A DNA stretch of 5,531 nucleotides, from contig JAGOEF010000128.1 of NCBI GenBank assembly GCA_017997855.1, positions 1 through 5,531 of the forward strand, given 5' to 3'. Position 1 is the first letter of the stretch, and every line of letters starts with the position of its first letter. This document shows positions 1-5,334 of this stretch, in pieces. This DNA comes from Bacteroidales bacterium (GTDB lineage Bacteria > Bacteroidota > Bacteroidia > Bacteroidales > ML635J-15). The notes below the pieces were generated by a model that worked only from the letters and a program-made list of their open reading frames with translations, made no database searches and was not told the DNA's origin. The position numbers were made by a program, and so were the translations under genes.

Positions 1-477
1 GTTCAGTTCTGATGGAAGGGGCAATTCGGTTACAACACCGGTAGTCCAATCGGTGGCCAGCGTAACGGTATTGTTGTCAATATCTGTCCAGGTTCCACTG
101 TTACCAATTTTATACTGAATTTTAAATTCCTTGGGACCGGTTGCATCAGCATACTGTTTCGAGGAGACTTTAAAATTCTGAAACCCATCGGCTTTGAATT
201 TAATTGACCAGAATTTATCGTTTTCTCCGGCATCCCAACCGGTGGCAGAAGCTGCATAATCGGCTGCTCCGGCTTCGTAGGTAAGAGTTCTTGTGTCGCC
301 GGCAGCGTTTTCGGCACGCACATTGTAACCCAAATTTCCGCTTAAGCCCTGATCGGCAGTAAATTCGGCGTCGGTATTATCGGCAAAGCTGAAGCCGATA
401 ATCACTTGCTGTTGAGCAAAAACTACTGTGCCAAGCAGCATTACAAAGATTGCTAAAAGAGATACATGTTTTTTCAT
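1..477 (-). CDS. Secreted or surface protein, N-terminal part (runs off left edge)
   Basis: An uninterrupted minus-strand frame of 159 codons starts at the ATG at 475-477 and is still open at base 1, so the C-terminus is missing. Residues 1-21 form a clear signal peptide: Lys2-Lys3, a hydrophobic core, then V-F-A before Gln22, a good signal peptidase I site. The mature part is rich in Asp, Asn, Thr, Gly and aromatic residues, with alternating patterns such as FWSIKFKADGF and EFKIQYKIGNSGTW, as expected for a beta-sandwich in an exported protein. The start lies 16 bp after the stop of the upstream lipoprotein gene, so the two are probably co-transcribed. Bacteroidota proteins of this kind often end in a type IX secretion sorting domain, but that end lies outside the window. 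I do not recognise a specific enzyme or binding function. The reading frame and signal peptide are secure; the role is not. Confidence 0.85.
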   Translation of the reverse strand, partial: MKKHVSLLAIFVMLLGTVVFAQQQVIIGFSFADNTDAEFTADQGLSGNLGYNVRAENAAGDTRTLTYEAGAADYAASATGWDAGENDKFWSIKFKADGFQNFKVSSKQYADATGPKEFKIQYKIGNSGTWTDIDNNTVTLATDWTTGVVTELPLPSELN

Positions 478-493
478 ACTGTTACATTTAGGT

Positions 494-1420
494 TTATAAT
501 TGGATTTTCATGGCAAATTTGATACTTCCGGTTGCTACCGTATCGGCCTGCAGTACTTTAATCAAACCTTTCTTTCCACCTGCTGTCTGAAAGGGTATAA
601 TCGTTCCATCAACAGCCCATTTGTACTTCTTTTTCCCCCATACATCATCGTAAGAAACAATCAGCAGGCTGTCGTTATGGGCTGAATTAAAATCGTCGCT
701 GCTAACACCATGGTCAGCACGTATATCATACTTGGTGTAGTTGCGCGTAGTCCATTGGGTGAGAAACGGATAATATTCGGTATAAAGCAAACCATAAGCC
801 CCGGCATCTTCTCCCGGAGAAGAAAATGTGGGAGAAGGCATATTCACACCGTTGTCCTCGCTGTAGTTGAAATAAGTGAGCACATCAACCTGATCCTGAA
901 AAAGAGTAGCAGAATCCTGAAAGTACACTTCTTCGAGAATCGGGAGGAAAAAATGGCCCAATAAAGTGTTTGACTGGTAGCCTAAAACAATTTCGTTAAA
1001 TTCTATAATACCTCCGAATTGTGAATCGGGATCCTTAATAACTTTCAGCGATACCGAAGCGGATTTACGGTTGCGGTCCATCACCGAAAATTTCCAGCTT
1101 ACCTCCTCTTCCACCCCTTGATAATAAACTTCCTTAACAGTGAATCCTGTGGAATTCAAACCTGAGTCGAGAACTGTTTTATAATTACCGTCGTAAACCT
1201 TTTCGACAAGAAAATTCGTGATATTGGCATCGGCACCTGTTGCCGTAATGGTAAAGCGCAGCGGACCACCTACTGCAACGGTATCGCCGTCGGCAATATC
1301 ACCCGATTCAAAAAGCAACTCAATAGCGGGTGGCAATGGTTCATCGGGTTTACAGGAGCTAAAAACAGATAACAGAATAAGTGCAAAAAAAAGAATTATC
1401 AAATAATATAAGTGTTTCAT
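494..1420 (-). CDS. Predicted lipoprotein of unknown function, beta-rich
   Basis: A 308-residue protein. Residues 2-22 are a strongly hydrophobic lipoprotein signal ending in the lipobox F-S-S-Cys23, so Cys23 should be lipidated. The mature start, C-K-P-D-E, is acidic and resembles the lipoprotein export signals that direct Bacteroidota lipoproteins to the cell surface; surface exposure is inferred. Residues about 32-128 look like one Ig- or cadherin-like beta domain (alternating strands with G-D-T-V, L-R-F-T-I-T and V-S-W-K-F-S-V). Residues about 135-308 form a second region with many aromatic and acidic residues, ending in strands GLIKVLQAD and GSIKFAMKIQL that resemble C-termini of other Bacteroidota surface lipoproteins. 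No catalytic motif is visible. It is the first gene of an operon with the secreted protein downstream and has its own promoter at 1454-1484. The two products may work together at the outer membrane, but the substrate or partner is unknown. Confidence 0.88.
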   Translation of the reverse strand: MKHLYYLIILFFALILLSVFSSCKPDEPLPPAIELLFESGDIADGDTVAVGGPLRFTITATGADANITNFLVEKVYDGNYKTVLDSGLNSTGFTVKEVYYQGVEEEVSWKFSVMDRNRKSASVSLKVIKDPDSQFGGIIEFNEIVLGYQSNTLLGHFFLPILEEVYFQDSATLFQDQVDVLTYFNYSEDNGVNMPSPTFSSPGEDAGAYGLLYTEYYPFLTQWTTRNYTKYDIRADHGVSSDDFNSAHNDSLLIVSYDDVWGKKKYKWAVDGTIIPFQTAGGKKGLIKVLQADTVATGSIKFAMKIQL

Positions 1421-1453
1421 ATCAATCGAATTGCATTATTTTACAATACGGTG

Positions 1454-1484
1454 CAAAAATAGACTTAATATTGAATTTGCCAAA
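1454..1484 (-). promoter_or_regulatory. Promoter of the lipoprotein / secreted protein operon
   Basis: Read on the minus strand, TTTG (1484-1481) is followed after exactly 19 bp by TATTTTTG (1461-1454). This matches the Bacteroidota housekeeping promoter consensus, TTTG at -33 and TAnnTTTG at -7 with a 19-21 bp spacer, at every defined position. Transcription would begin around 1447, giving a leader of roughly 27 nt before the ATG at 1420. Confidence 0.75.
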
Positions 1485-1521
1485 TGATTTTTTATGCAAG
1501 TCGCAATAATATATGTTCGAA

Positions 1522-1552
1522 CTTGTTTAAAAAATTTATATCATTATTTTTG
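1522..1552 (+). promoter_or_regulatory. Promoter of the TerB-like gene
   Basis: On the plus strand CTTG (1522-1525) is followed after 19 bp by TATTTTTG (1545-1552), a perfect TAnnTTTG -7 element with a -33 box matching three of four positions. Transcription would start near 1559, about 17 nt before the ATG at 1576. The -33 box overlaps the end of an 8-bp palindrome, GTTCGAAC (1515-1522), which could be a regulator site but is short enough to be chance. This promoter is divergent from the one at 1454-1484. Confidence 0.68.
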
Positions 1553-1575
1553 TAGATAATAAATATAAGAATATT

Positions 1576-1911
1576 ATGGAAAATATTGAAAATACCTGGA
1601 CATACGAAGAGTTTCTGGCTTATGTACTGTTTTATGCAGCTAACGCAGATCTCGAAATAAAACCCGAAGAGCGCGAATATATAATCGAAAAAGTTGATAC
1701 AAAAATTTATTCCAGTATTAAAAAGGAATTCGGGAAAGACAACGATTACTGGCAACTCGAAAAAATACGCAGTTATTGCAGCGCAAACCTAAAAACTGCC
1801 GAATGCCGCGAAAAATTATATGCCGATATTGAAGCTTTGCTGGCCAGTGATGGAAAATACAGCAGTATCGAAAAAAACTTTTTCAATGCATTGAAAAAAG
1901 TGCTGGGATAA
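1576..1911 (+). CDS. Small TerB-like (tellurite-resistance fold) protein
   Basis: A 111-residue acidic, mostly helical protein with no signal peptide or membrane segment, so cytoplasmic. It has the pattern of the TerB-like fold: an N-terminal helix with A-x-A-D-L-E-I-K-P-E-E at about 22-32, and a C-terminal counterpart A-S-D-G-K-Y-S-S-I-E-K at about 90-100. In this superfamily the two acidic loops (here Asp25/Glu27 and Asp92) are related to metal-binding positions in true TerB. The length is near that of a single domain. It stands alone on the plus strand, with no terZ, terC or terD neighbours, so tellurite resistance should not be assumed; many lone TerB-like proteins have unknown roles. The start at 1576 is supported by the promoter about 24 bp upstream. 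Family assignment is from pattern recognition and moderately sure; function is unknown. Confidence 0.8.
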   Translation: MENIENTWTYEEFLAYVLFYAANADLEIKPEEREYIIEKVDTKIYSSIKKEFGKDNDYWQLEKIRSYCSANLKTAECREKLYADIEALLASDGKYSSIEKNFFNALKKVLG

Positions 1912-1933
1912 AAAAGACGACCCTTGAGTCGCC
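1910..1933 (-). terminator. Terminator of the pyrK-pyrD-lipoprotein operon
   Basis: On the minus strand, GGCGAC (1933-1928) pairs with GTCGTC (1921-1916) through five Watson-Crick pairs and one G-U pair, with a 6-nt loop, followed directly by TTTTTT (1915-1910). This is an intrinsic terminator placed 23 bp past the lipoprotein stop codon. The T-tract is partly the complement of the TerB-like gene's stop codon, so the two convergent genes share sequence here. On the plus strand the same hairpin is followed only by TGTATAATTT, so termination in that direction would be weaker. Confidence 0.65.
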
Positions 1934-1956
1934 TGTATAATTTGCTTAATAATTCC

Positions 1957-2613
1957 CTAGTAATAGTTAAATATCCTTACCTTGGTAATGATCGCATCTG
2001 TCTTAAAATCAGTTGCTTTCAGTGTGACCATATCAGAAACCGGCTGTTTGATTTTTTTTGCATCACCAATATAATCGTTTTCATCGAGAAGAAACTGTAC
2101 GCATTTCAACGAGGGAGACTCCAGAATAATCCAACCGGCAACATAGGTGTACCATATTTTATAATCAGGGTATGCCTTTATAAAATCGGTAATTTTGCTC
2201 CCCGGCCCCATTCCTTTCTCTGTGCTTGCTTTTGAGCTTAACACCATAATTTCCTGTACCCGTTCGTCGTCGGTGAGGTCAACCTGCATGATTTCGCCCG
2301 CAATATCCTTTAAAGTCAGTGTATTCACTTCGATTTCGTATCCTTCTTCGCTACGGGTAATGGTTTTAAGTTCATAGCTGATATTATCAGGGATTTTTGT
2401 CATTACCGAGTCACCCACAACGACAAAACCGGCTCCTGTCGTTGTAATCAGGTAATCTGACGAAACAGAGGCAGTTTTATTGTTCATTTTATCGGCAGTT
2501 TCACCCGTTCCTTGTGCATCGTAATTGTCAGTTTTATTACCACCACTGTTACCACCGCAAGCCACTAATATGCATGCTGTTGCACAAACTAAAATCAGAT
2601 TTTTCATTTTCAT
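1957..2613 (-). CDS. Predicted lipoprotein of unknown function in the pyr operon
   Basis: I chose the ATG at 2613, giving 218 residues. The frame opens further upstream at 2652, but that start would lie inside pyrD and would add 13 residues ahead of a normal signal peptide. A second ATG at 2607 is equally possible. Residues 1-18 form a lipoprotein signal ending in L-V-A-Cys19; the following G-G-N-S-G-G stretch and an Asp/Asn/Thr-rich linker to about residue 50 are typical of a flexible tether. The remaining 165 or so residues look like a compact alpha/beta or beta-rich domain, with T-G-A-G-F-V-V-V-G-D near 59-68 and G-M-G-P-G-S-K-I-T-D-F-I near 134-145. These two glycine motifs faintly recall DUF1131-type lipoproteins, but this is unverified. 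The gene starts 7 bp after the pyrD stop, so it is very probably translated from the same mRNA. I do not recognise a function, and nothing links it chemically to pyrimidine synthesis. Confidence 0.8.
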   Translation of the reverse strand: MKMKNLILVCATACILVACGGNSGGNKTDNYDAQGTGETADKMNNKTASVSSDYLITTTGAGFVVVGDSVMTKIPDNISYELKTITRSEEGYEIEVNTLTLKDIAGEIMQVDLTDDERVQEIMVLSSKASTEKGMGPGSKITDFIKAYPDYKIWYTYVAGWIILESPSLKCVQFLLDENDYIGDAKKIKQPVSDMVTLKATDFKTDAIITKVRIFNYY

Positions 2614-2620
2614 AATTTCA

Positions 2621-3535
2621 TTAATTAACCTGTAAAGCACCCACCAACTCACTCACTCGTTTCACGCCATACTTTTCGCAATATTCAGAAATTCCTTCCA
2701 CAATTTTCACCGACACCATTGGGTCGATAAAATTGGCTGTTCCCACCTGCACACATGTTGCACCTGCCAACATAAATTCGATGGCATCGGCTGCATTCAT
2801 AATGCCTCCGAGTCCGCAAACCGGGATGTTAACCGCATTAAATACCTGCCAAACCATTCTCACCGCTACGGGTTTAACGGCAGGACCCGACAAACCGCCG
2901 GTAATTGTACTCAGTTTGGGTCTTCGGGTATTCACATCAATGGCCATGCCGAGCAGTGTATTAATCAGCGAAATACTATCGGCGCCTTCGGCCTCAACGC
3001 TGCGGGCAATTTCGGCTATATTGGTGACATTGGGAGAAAGTTTCACAATAAGGTGCTTCTTGTACACCTTGCGGACTTCGTTGACAACGGCAGCTGCCGA
3101 AGCACAAGTGGTTCCAAAAGCCATACCTCCTTCCTTCACATTGGGGCAACTGATGTTGAGCTCAATAGCCGGCACGTGCTCAAGCCCGTTCAGCATTTCT
3201 GCTGCCTGCACATAGTCGCTAATCTGTGAACCGCTCAGGTTGACGATAACAGCTGTACTGTAATGTTGTATGCGGGGATAAATCACTTCGCAGAAGTAGT
3301 TTACACCTTTATTCTGCAAACCTACAGCATTGAGCATCCCCGAAGGTGTTTCGGCCATGCGGGGATAATTGTTGCCCTCGCGCGGCAGCAAGGTAGTGCC
3401 CTTTACAATAAAACCGCCGAGACTGTTCAGGTCAATAAAATCGGCAAATTCTTCGCCATAACCGAAGGTTCCCGAGGCTGTAAGCACCGGATTTTTCAGC
3501 TTCAGTCCGTTGAAATCAACTTTTAGGTTTACCAT
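2621..3535 (-). CDS. pyrD: Dihydroorotate dehydrogenase class 1B, catalytic subunit
   Basis: This 304-residue FMN-containing TIM-barrel enzyme oxidises dihydroorotate to orotate, the fourth step of de novo UMP synthesis. Full length is normal for the family (about 300-310). Visible landmarks are the N-terminal [13 protein letters not shown] (15-27), Lys45 in F-I-V-K-G-T-T, N-A-V-G-L-Q-N (69-75), the active-site loop E-L-N-I-S-C-P-N-V with Cys130 as catalytic base, V-K-L-S-P-N (164-169), and phosphate-binding glycines in G-G-L-S-G-P-A (213-219) and G-L-G-G-I (241-245). A cysteine base identifies class 1, and the adjacent pyrK identifies subclass 1B, which passes electrons to NAD+ rather than fumarate or quinone. 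The start overlaps the end of pyrK by 7 bp, which favours translational coupling and matched subunit amounts. Cytoplasmic. The gene looks intact. Confidence 0.97.
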   Translation of the reverse strand: MVNLKVDFNGLKLKNPVLTASGTFGYGEEFADFIDLNSLGGFIVKGTTLLPREGNNYPRMAETPSGMLNAVGLQNKGVNYFCEVIYPRIQHYSTAVIVNLSGSQISDYVQAAEMLNGLEHVPAIELNISCPNVKEGGMAFGTTCASAAAVVNEVRKVYKKHLIVKLSPNVTNIAEIARSVEAEGADSISLINTLLGMAIDVNTRRPKLSTITGGLSGPAVKPVAVRMVWQVFNAVNIPVCGLGGIMNAADAIEFMLAGATCVQVGTANFIDPMVSVKIVEGISEYCEKYGVKRVSELVGALQVN

Positions 3536-4293
3536 ACAATTTCTTTAATGTTAAAAACTGGCCCTTCCTGACACACCGTTTTATTGCCTGCAATGGTTTT
3601 CTGAACACAACACAGACAAGCCCCGATGCCACATGCCATCAGGTTTTCGAGCGATACCTCGCAATGCACATTGCTCGTTAAAGCCCAGCTTCCTACTGCT
3701 TTAAGCATGGGTGTGGGACCACAGGCATAAATTACGTCGATTTTACCGGATGTAAACACCGGATGGTCGGTTACATAGCCTTTGGTACCATGCGAGCCAT
3801 CTTCGGTGCAGGTGAGTAACTCACCATATTTACGGTACTCGTCACGGAGCAGCAATCCGCGTTTCGAACGTGCACCTATTAAAATTTGCGGGTCAAAACC
3901 AAAATCCCGGAAATATCGCGCTGTATAGAGCAATGGAGCCATACCACAACCTCCGCCTACAAGCAAAATACCGGGCTTTTCGGGCATTGAAAATGTATTT
4001 CCGAGCGGATATACCAGATTCACTGTATCGCCGGTCTGCAGAAGCGATAAACGCCTTGTTCCCTCTCCAACAATTTGTATCAGCAACTTCAATGTATTTT
4101 TTTCGTAATCAACATCGTGAATACTGATCGGACGACGCAGAAAAACACCGGGTGCGTTTTCGACCAGCACTTCAACAAACTGTGCCGGCAGCATATCGGG
4201 GAGTGGTTCGGAATAGGTTAATTCTAACAGAAAGTACTCATCATTAAGTACTTGCTTATCGTAAACTATCAAATCGTGAACGTACTTTTTCAT
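3529..4293 (-). CDS. pyrK: Dihydroorotate dehydrogenase electron-transfer subunit
   Basis: This 254-residue iron-sulfur flavoprotein carries electrons from PyrD's FMN through a [2Fe-2S] cluster and FAD to NAD+. The order of domains is normal for the ferredoxin-reductase-like family. An N-terminal beta-barrel binds FAD, with R-R-P-I-S-I at 53-58 and G-E-G-T-R-R-L at 76-82. A nucleotide-binding domain follows, with [11 protein letters not shown] at 110-120 and C-G-P-T-P-M-L at 191-197. The C-terminal cluster ligands are Cys221, Cys226, Cys229 and Cys241, spaced C-x4-C-x2-C-x11-C, as in PyrK. The length agrees with the family (about 250-265). It is the first gene of the pyrK-pyrD-lipoprotein operon and overlaps pyrD by 7 bp (shared ATGGTAA). 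The ATG at 4293 gives a standard N-terminus, and a -7 promoter element lies 18 bp upstream. No defect is visible. Confidence 0.96.
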   Translation of the reverse strand: MKKYVHDLIVYDKQVLNDEYFLLELTYSEPLPDMLPAQFVEVLVENAPGVFLRRPISIHDVDYEKNTLKLLIQIVGEGTRRLSLLQTGDTVNLVYPLGNTFSMPEKPGILLVGGGCGMAPLLYTARYFRDFGFDPQILIGARSKRGLLLRDEYRKYGELLTCTEDGSHGTKGYVTDHPVFTSGKIDVIYACGPTPMLKAVGSWALTSNVHCEVSLENLMACGIGACLCCVQKTIAGNKTVCQEGPVFNIKEIVW

Positions 4294-4310
4294 CAGGTTA
4301 TAGCTTTTGG

Positions 4311-4318
4311 CAAATATA
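4311..4318 (-). promoter_or_regulatory. Possible -7 promoter element of the pyrK operon
   Basis: The minus strand reads TATATTTG, a perfect match to TAnnTTTG, ending 18 bp before the pyrK ATG. Transcription would start around 4304, giving a short leader of about 11 nt. No convincing TTTG lies 19-21 bp further upstream, so the -33 element is weak or absent, and the site could be chance in AT-rich DNA. The leader is too short for an attenuator, so any pyrimidine control would have to act at initiation. Confidence 0.45.
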
Positions 4319-4373
4319 TAAATAGTAAGTCCAGATACCGATTACTTTATTCGCTTTGTTAACAATTTGTCGC

Positions 4374-4409
4374 TGAAATTATTAACGATTGTCAATTGTT
4401 TGAATTTCA
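4374..4409. repeat. Imperfect inverted repeat upstream of pyrK
   Basis: TGAAATT (4374-4380) is matched by AATTTCA (4403-4409). Inside it AACGATT (4384-4390) pairs with AATTGTT (4394-4400), with one G-T pair and a 3-base centre. No T-tract follows on either strand, so it is not a standard terminator. It lies between the XRE gene and the pyrK promoter and could be a protein-binding dyad. AT-rich DNA produces such dyads by chance, so confidence is low. Confidence 0.35.
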
Positions 4410-4410
4410 T

Positions 4411-4430
4411 CAGATTACATTCGGAATCTG
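4411..4430. repeat. Second inverted repeat upstream of pyrK
   Basis: CAGATT (4411-4416) and AATCTG (4425-4430) form a perfect 6-bp inverted repeat around ACATTCGG, starting one base after the repeat at 4374-4409. Bases 4415-4426 (TTACATTCGGAA) also match 8 of 10 defined positions of the TTACA-N2-TGTAA dyad found upstream of the XRE gene. No T-tract follows, so a terminator is unlikely. Confidence 0.35.
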
Positions 4431-4542
4431 TCAGAAAATAGGTACAATAAAATCTGCTTGTTTTTCTTCGGATTAGATTGTAAAATCGGGATGATCCGGA
4501 AATCGCAGCTTTGTGTTTCGCAAGGTTTCTTAAACAAAATTA

Positions 4543-4947
4543 CTATTGATGGTGATAGATTACAAAGCTTTTGTCGCGGTAAAAGACAATAATTTTCTCA
4601 ATTTCCGCTGCATTTTCGGCAACCGTTGTAATTTTAGCCACAGGTTCATTGACAATCTGCCTGTTTTTTGGAATATCCTGATTGAACAAATCAGGCTCTC
4701 TGTTAACAGGAGACAGGTCGTTTTTCACAGGACTTGCTGTTTTATACATTTCGCCTTTTCCCATGAGTAACCATTCAGGATTGATGCCCCTATAACGCTC
4801 CAGAATTTTAATAAGGAAATCGGTACCCGGATTGTTTCGACCCGAAAGAATATGCGACACGCTGGAAGCCTGTACACCAATTTCATCGGCGAACCGAGCG
4901 CCGGTTAAACCTTCTTCCTGCAAAATTTTAGCAATTCTGTCTTTCAT
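4543..4947 (-). CDS. XRE-family helix-turn-helix transcription regulator
   Basis: From the ATG at 4947 the product is 134 residues. Residues about 2-66 are a Cro/C1-type DNA-binding domain: helices around the turn G-A-R-F-A-D-E-I-G-V-Q-A-S-S-V-S-H-I-L-S-G (16-36), then I-N-P-E-W-L-L-M-G-K-G-E-M (56-68), typical of Bacteroidota members. A polar linker (about 69-112) leads to a short tail, I-E-K-I-I-V-F-Y-R-D-K-S-F (116-128), probably a beta-hairpin for dimerisation or partner contact. There is no S24 peptidase domain, so LexA/CI-type self-cleavage is not expected. The frame opens at 4983, but the extra 12 codons read through an operator-like palindrome and its embedded promoter element, so the later start is preferred. 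Three evenly spaced dyads lie directly upstream, suggesting it represses itself and perhaps a divergent gene to the right. Its targets are not visible otherwise. Confidence 0.88.
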   Translation of the reverse strand: MKDRIAKILQEEGLTGARFADEIGVQASSVSHILSGRNNPGTDFLIKILERYRGINPEWLLMGKGEMYKTASPVKNDLSPVNREPDLFNQDIPKNRQIVNEPVAKITTVAENAAEIEKIIVFYRDKSFVIYHHQ

Positions 4948-4966
4948 TTTGTCAATTTTTCTGAGA

Positions 4967-5028
4967 TTACAAATGTAAATCAAATACTATTCACATTTGT
5001 AATTTTATAATTATTTACATTTGTAAAT
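4967..5028. promoter_or_regulatory. Three-site operator array upstream of the XRE gene
   Basis: Three copies of the dyad TTACA-N2-TGTAA occur in a row: TTACAAATGTAA (4967-4978), TCACATTTGTAA (4991-5002, one mismatch) and TTACATTTGTAA (5015-5026). The third extends to an 18-bp dyad at 5012-5029. Their centres (4972.5, 4996.5, 5020.5) are exactly 24 bp apart. The first copy, read on the minus strand, contains TACATTTG. An array of equally spaced palindromes beside an XRE gene is what an autoregulatory operator looks like; binding by this regulator is inferred. Confidence 0.72.
4970..4977 (-). promoter_or_regulatory. Likely -7 promoter element of the XRE gene, inside an operator
   Basis: The minus strand reads TACATTTG, matching TAnnTTTG, within the dyad nearest the gene. 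Transcription would start near 4963, about 16 nt before the ATG at 4947, and downstream of the alternative start at 4983. No TTTG is present at the expected -33 distance, so the promoter would be weak or need help. A protein on the dyad would cover the -7 element. Confidence 0.5.
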
Positions 5029-5106
5029 ATCAACATGGAAAGCAAAACTTGACATCCGGCGTTCAATTGCTCTCATAGCAAGGCATGAAAAATCAACACA
5101 ATTCAT
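5011..5106 (-). CDS. Possible 31-residue small ORF, uncertain
   Basis: An ATG at 5106 opens a 31-codon frame ending in TAA at 5011-5013. The peptide contains R-A-I-E-R-R-M-S-S-F-A-F-H-V, with several Arg and Cys residues, unlike the Ile/Phe/Lys-rich peptides that AT-rich DNA usually gives. The stretch 5030-5106 is about 40 percent GC, while flanking DNA is much more AT-rich. The last codons read through the third operator dyad. No promoter or family is recognised. It may be a small gene, a remnant of a conserved intergenic element, or chance. Confidence 0.2.
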   Translation of the reverse strand: MNCVDFSCLAMRAIERRMSSFAFHVDIYKCK

Positions 5107-5334
5107 AATCCTTATTTTAAATGTTTACTTCAGATATATTTATTATTTATCTGATTTACAAGTACATAATAAGTGTAAAATTGCTTATTTTATCAATTTA
5201 AACAACATATTCACCATTGTAATTCAAATAATTAAATTATTGCTTCAATATAAAATATTAATCAATTGAAATAAAGTAACTTATAAATCATTGAAAAGCT
5301 TAAATTTATTGAATATTCAGGCTCTAGAATACGA
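5107..5334. other. Very AT-rich non-coding stretch
   Basis: This segment is dominated by A and T and carries no ORF I would call. It holds one degenerate copy of the operator dyad (TCACCATTGTAA, 5211-5222, 8 of 10 defined positions) and isolated half-sites TTACA (5156-5160) and TGTAA (5174-5178). It separates the XRE-proximal operator array from the distal cluster at 5335-5432. Confidence 0.6.

Noticed and set aside
30..323. Minus-strand ORF of 97 codons overlapping the left-edge secreted protein
   Set aside because: It is in another frame of the 1-477 gene, which has a convincing signal peptide and continuous exported-protein composition. The 97-codon frame has no recognisable features.
2733..3215. 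Plus-strand ORF of 160 codons antisense to pyrD
   Set aside because: pyrD is unmistakable on the minus strand with all family motifs. The antisense frame is a by-product of its codon usage.
4483..4503. Near-palindrome CGGGATGATCCGG considered as a terminator of the XRE gene
   Set aside because: The arms leave a loop of one base or a stem of three base pairs, and only a short T-run follows, so it is not a workable intrinsic terminator.
4948..4983. Upstream start of the XRE regulator at 4983 adding 12 residues
   Set aside because: It would translate through the first operator dyad and its -7 element, and the extra residues precede a DNA-binding domain that already begins normally at 4947.
5121..5201. 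Plus-strand ORF of 26 codons with hydrophobic residues
   Set aside because: Very AT-rich DNA gives Ile-, Leu- and Phe-rich peptides in any open frame. There is no promoter, no composition change and no recognisable motif.
5244..5270. Inverted repeat TTCAAT / ATTGAA in the AT-rich gap
   Set aside because: Six-base AT-rich arms 15 bases apart are expected by chance in DNA of this composition.
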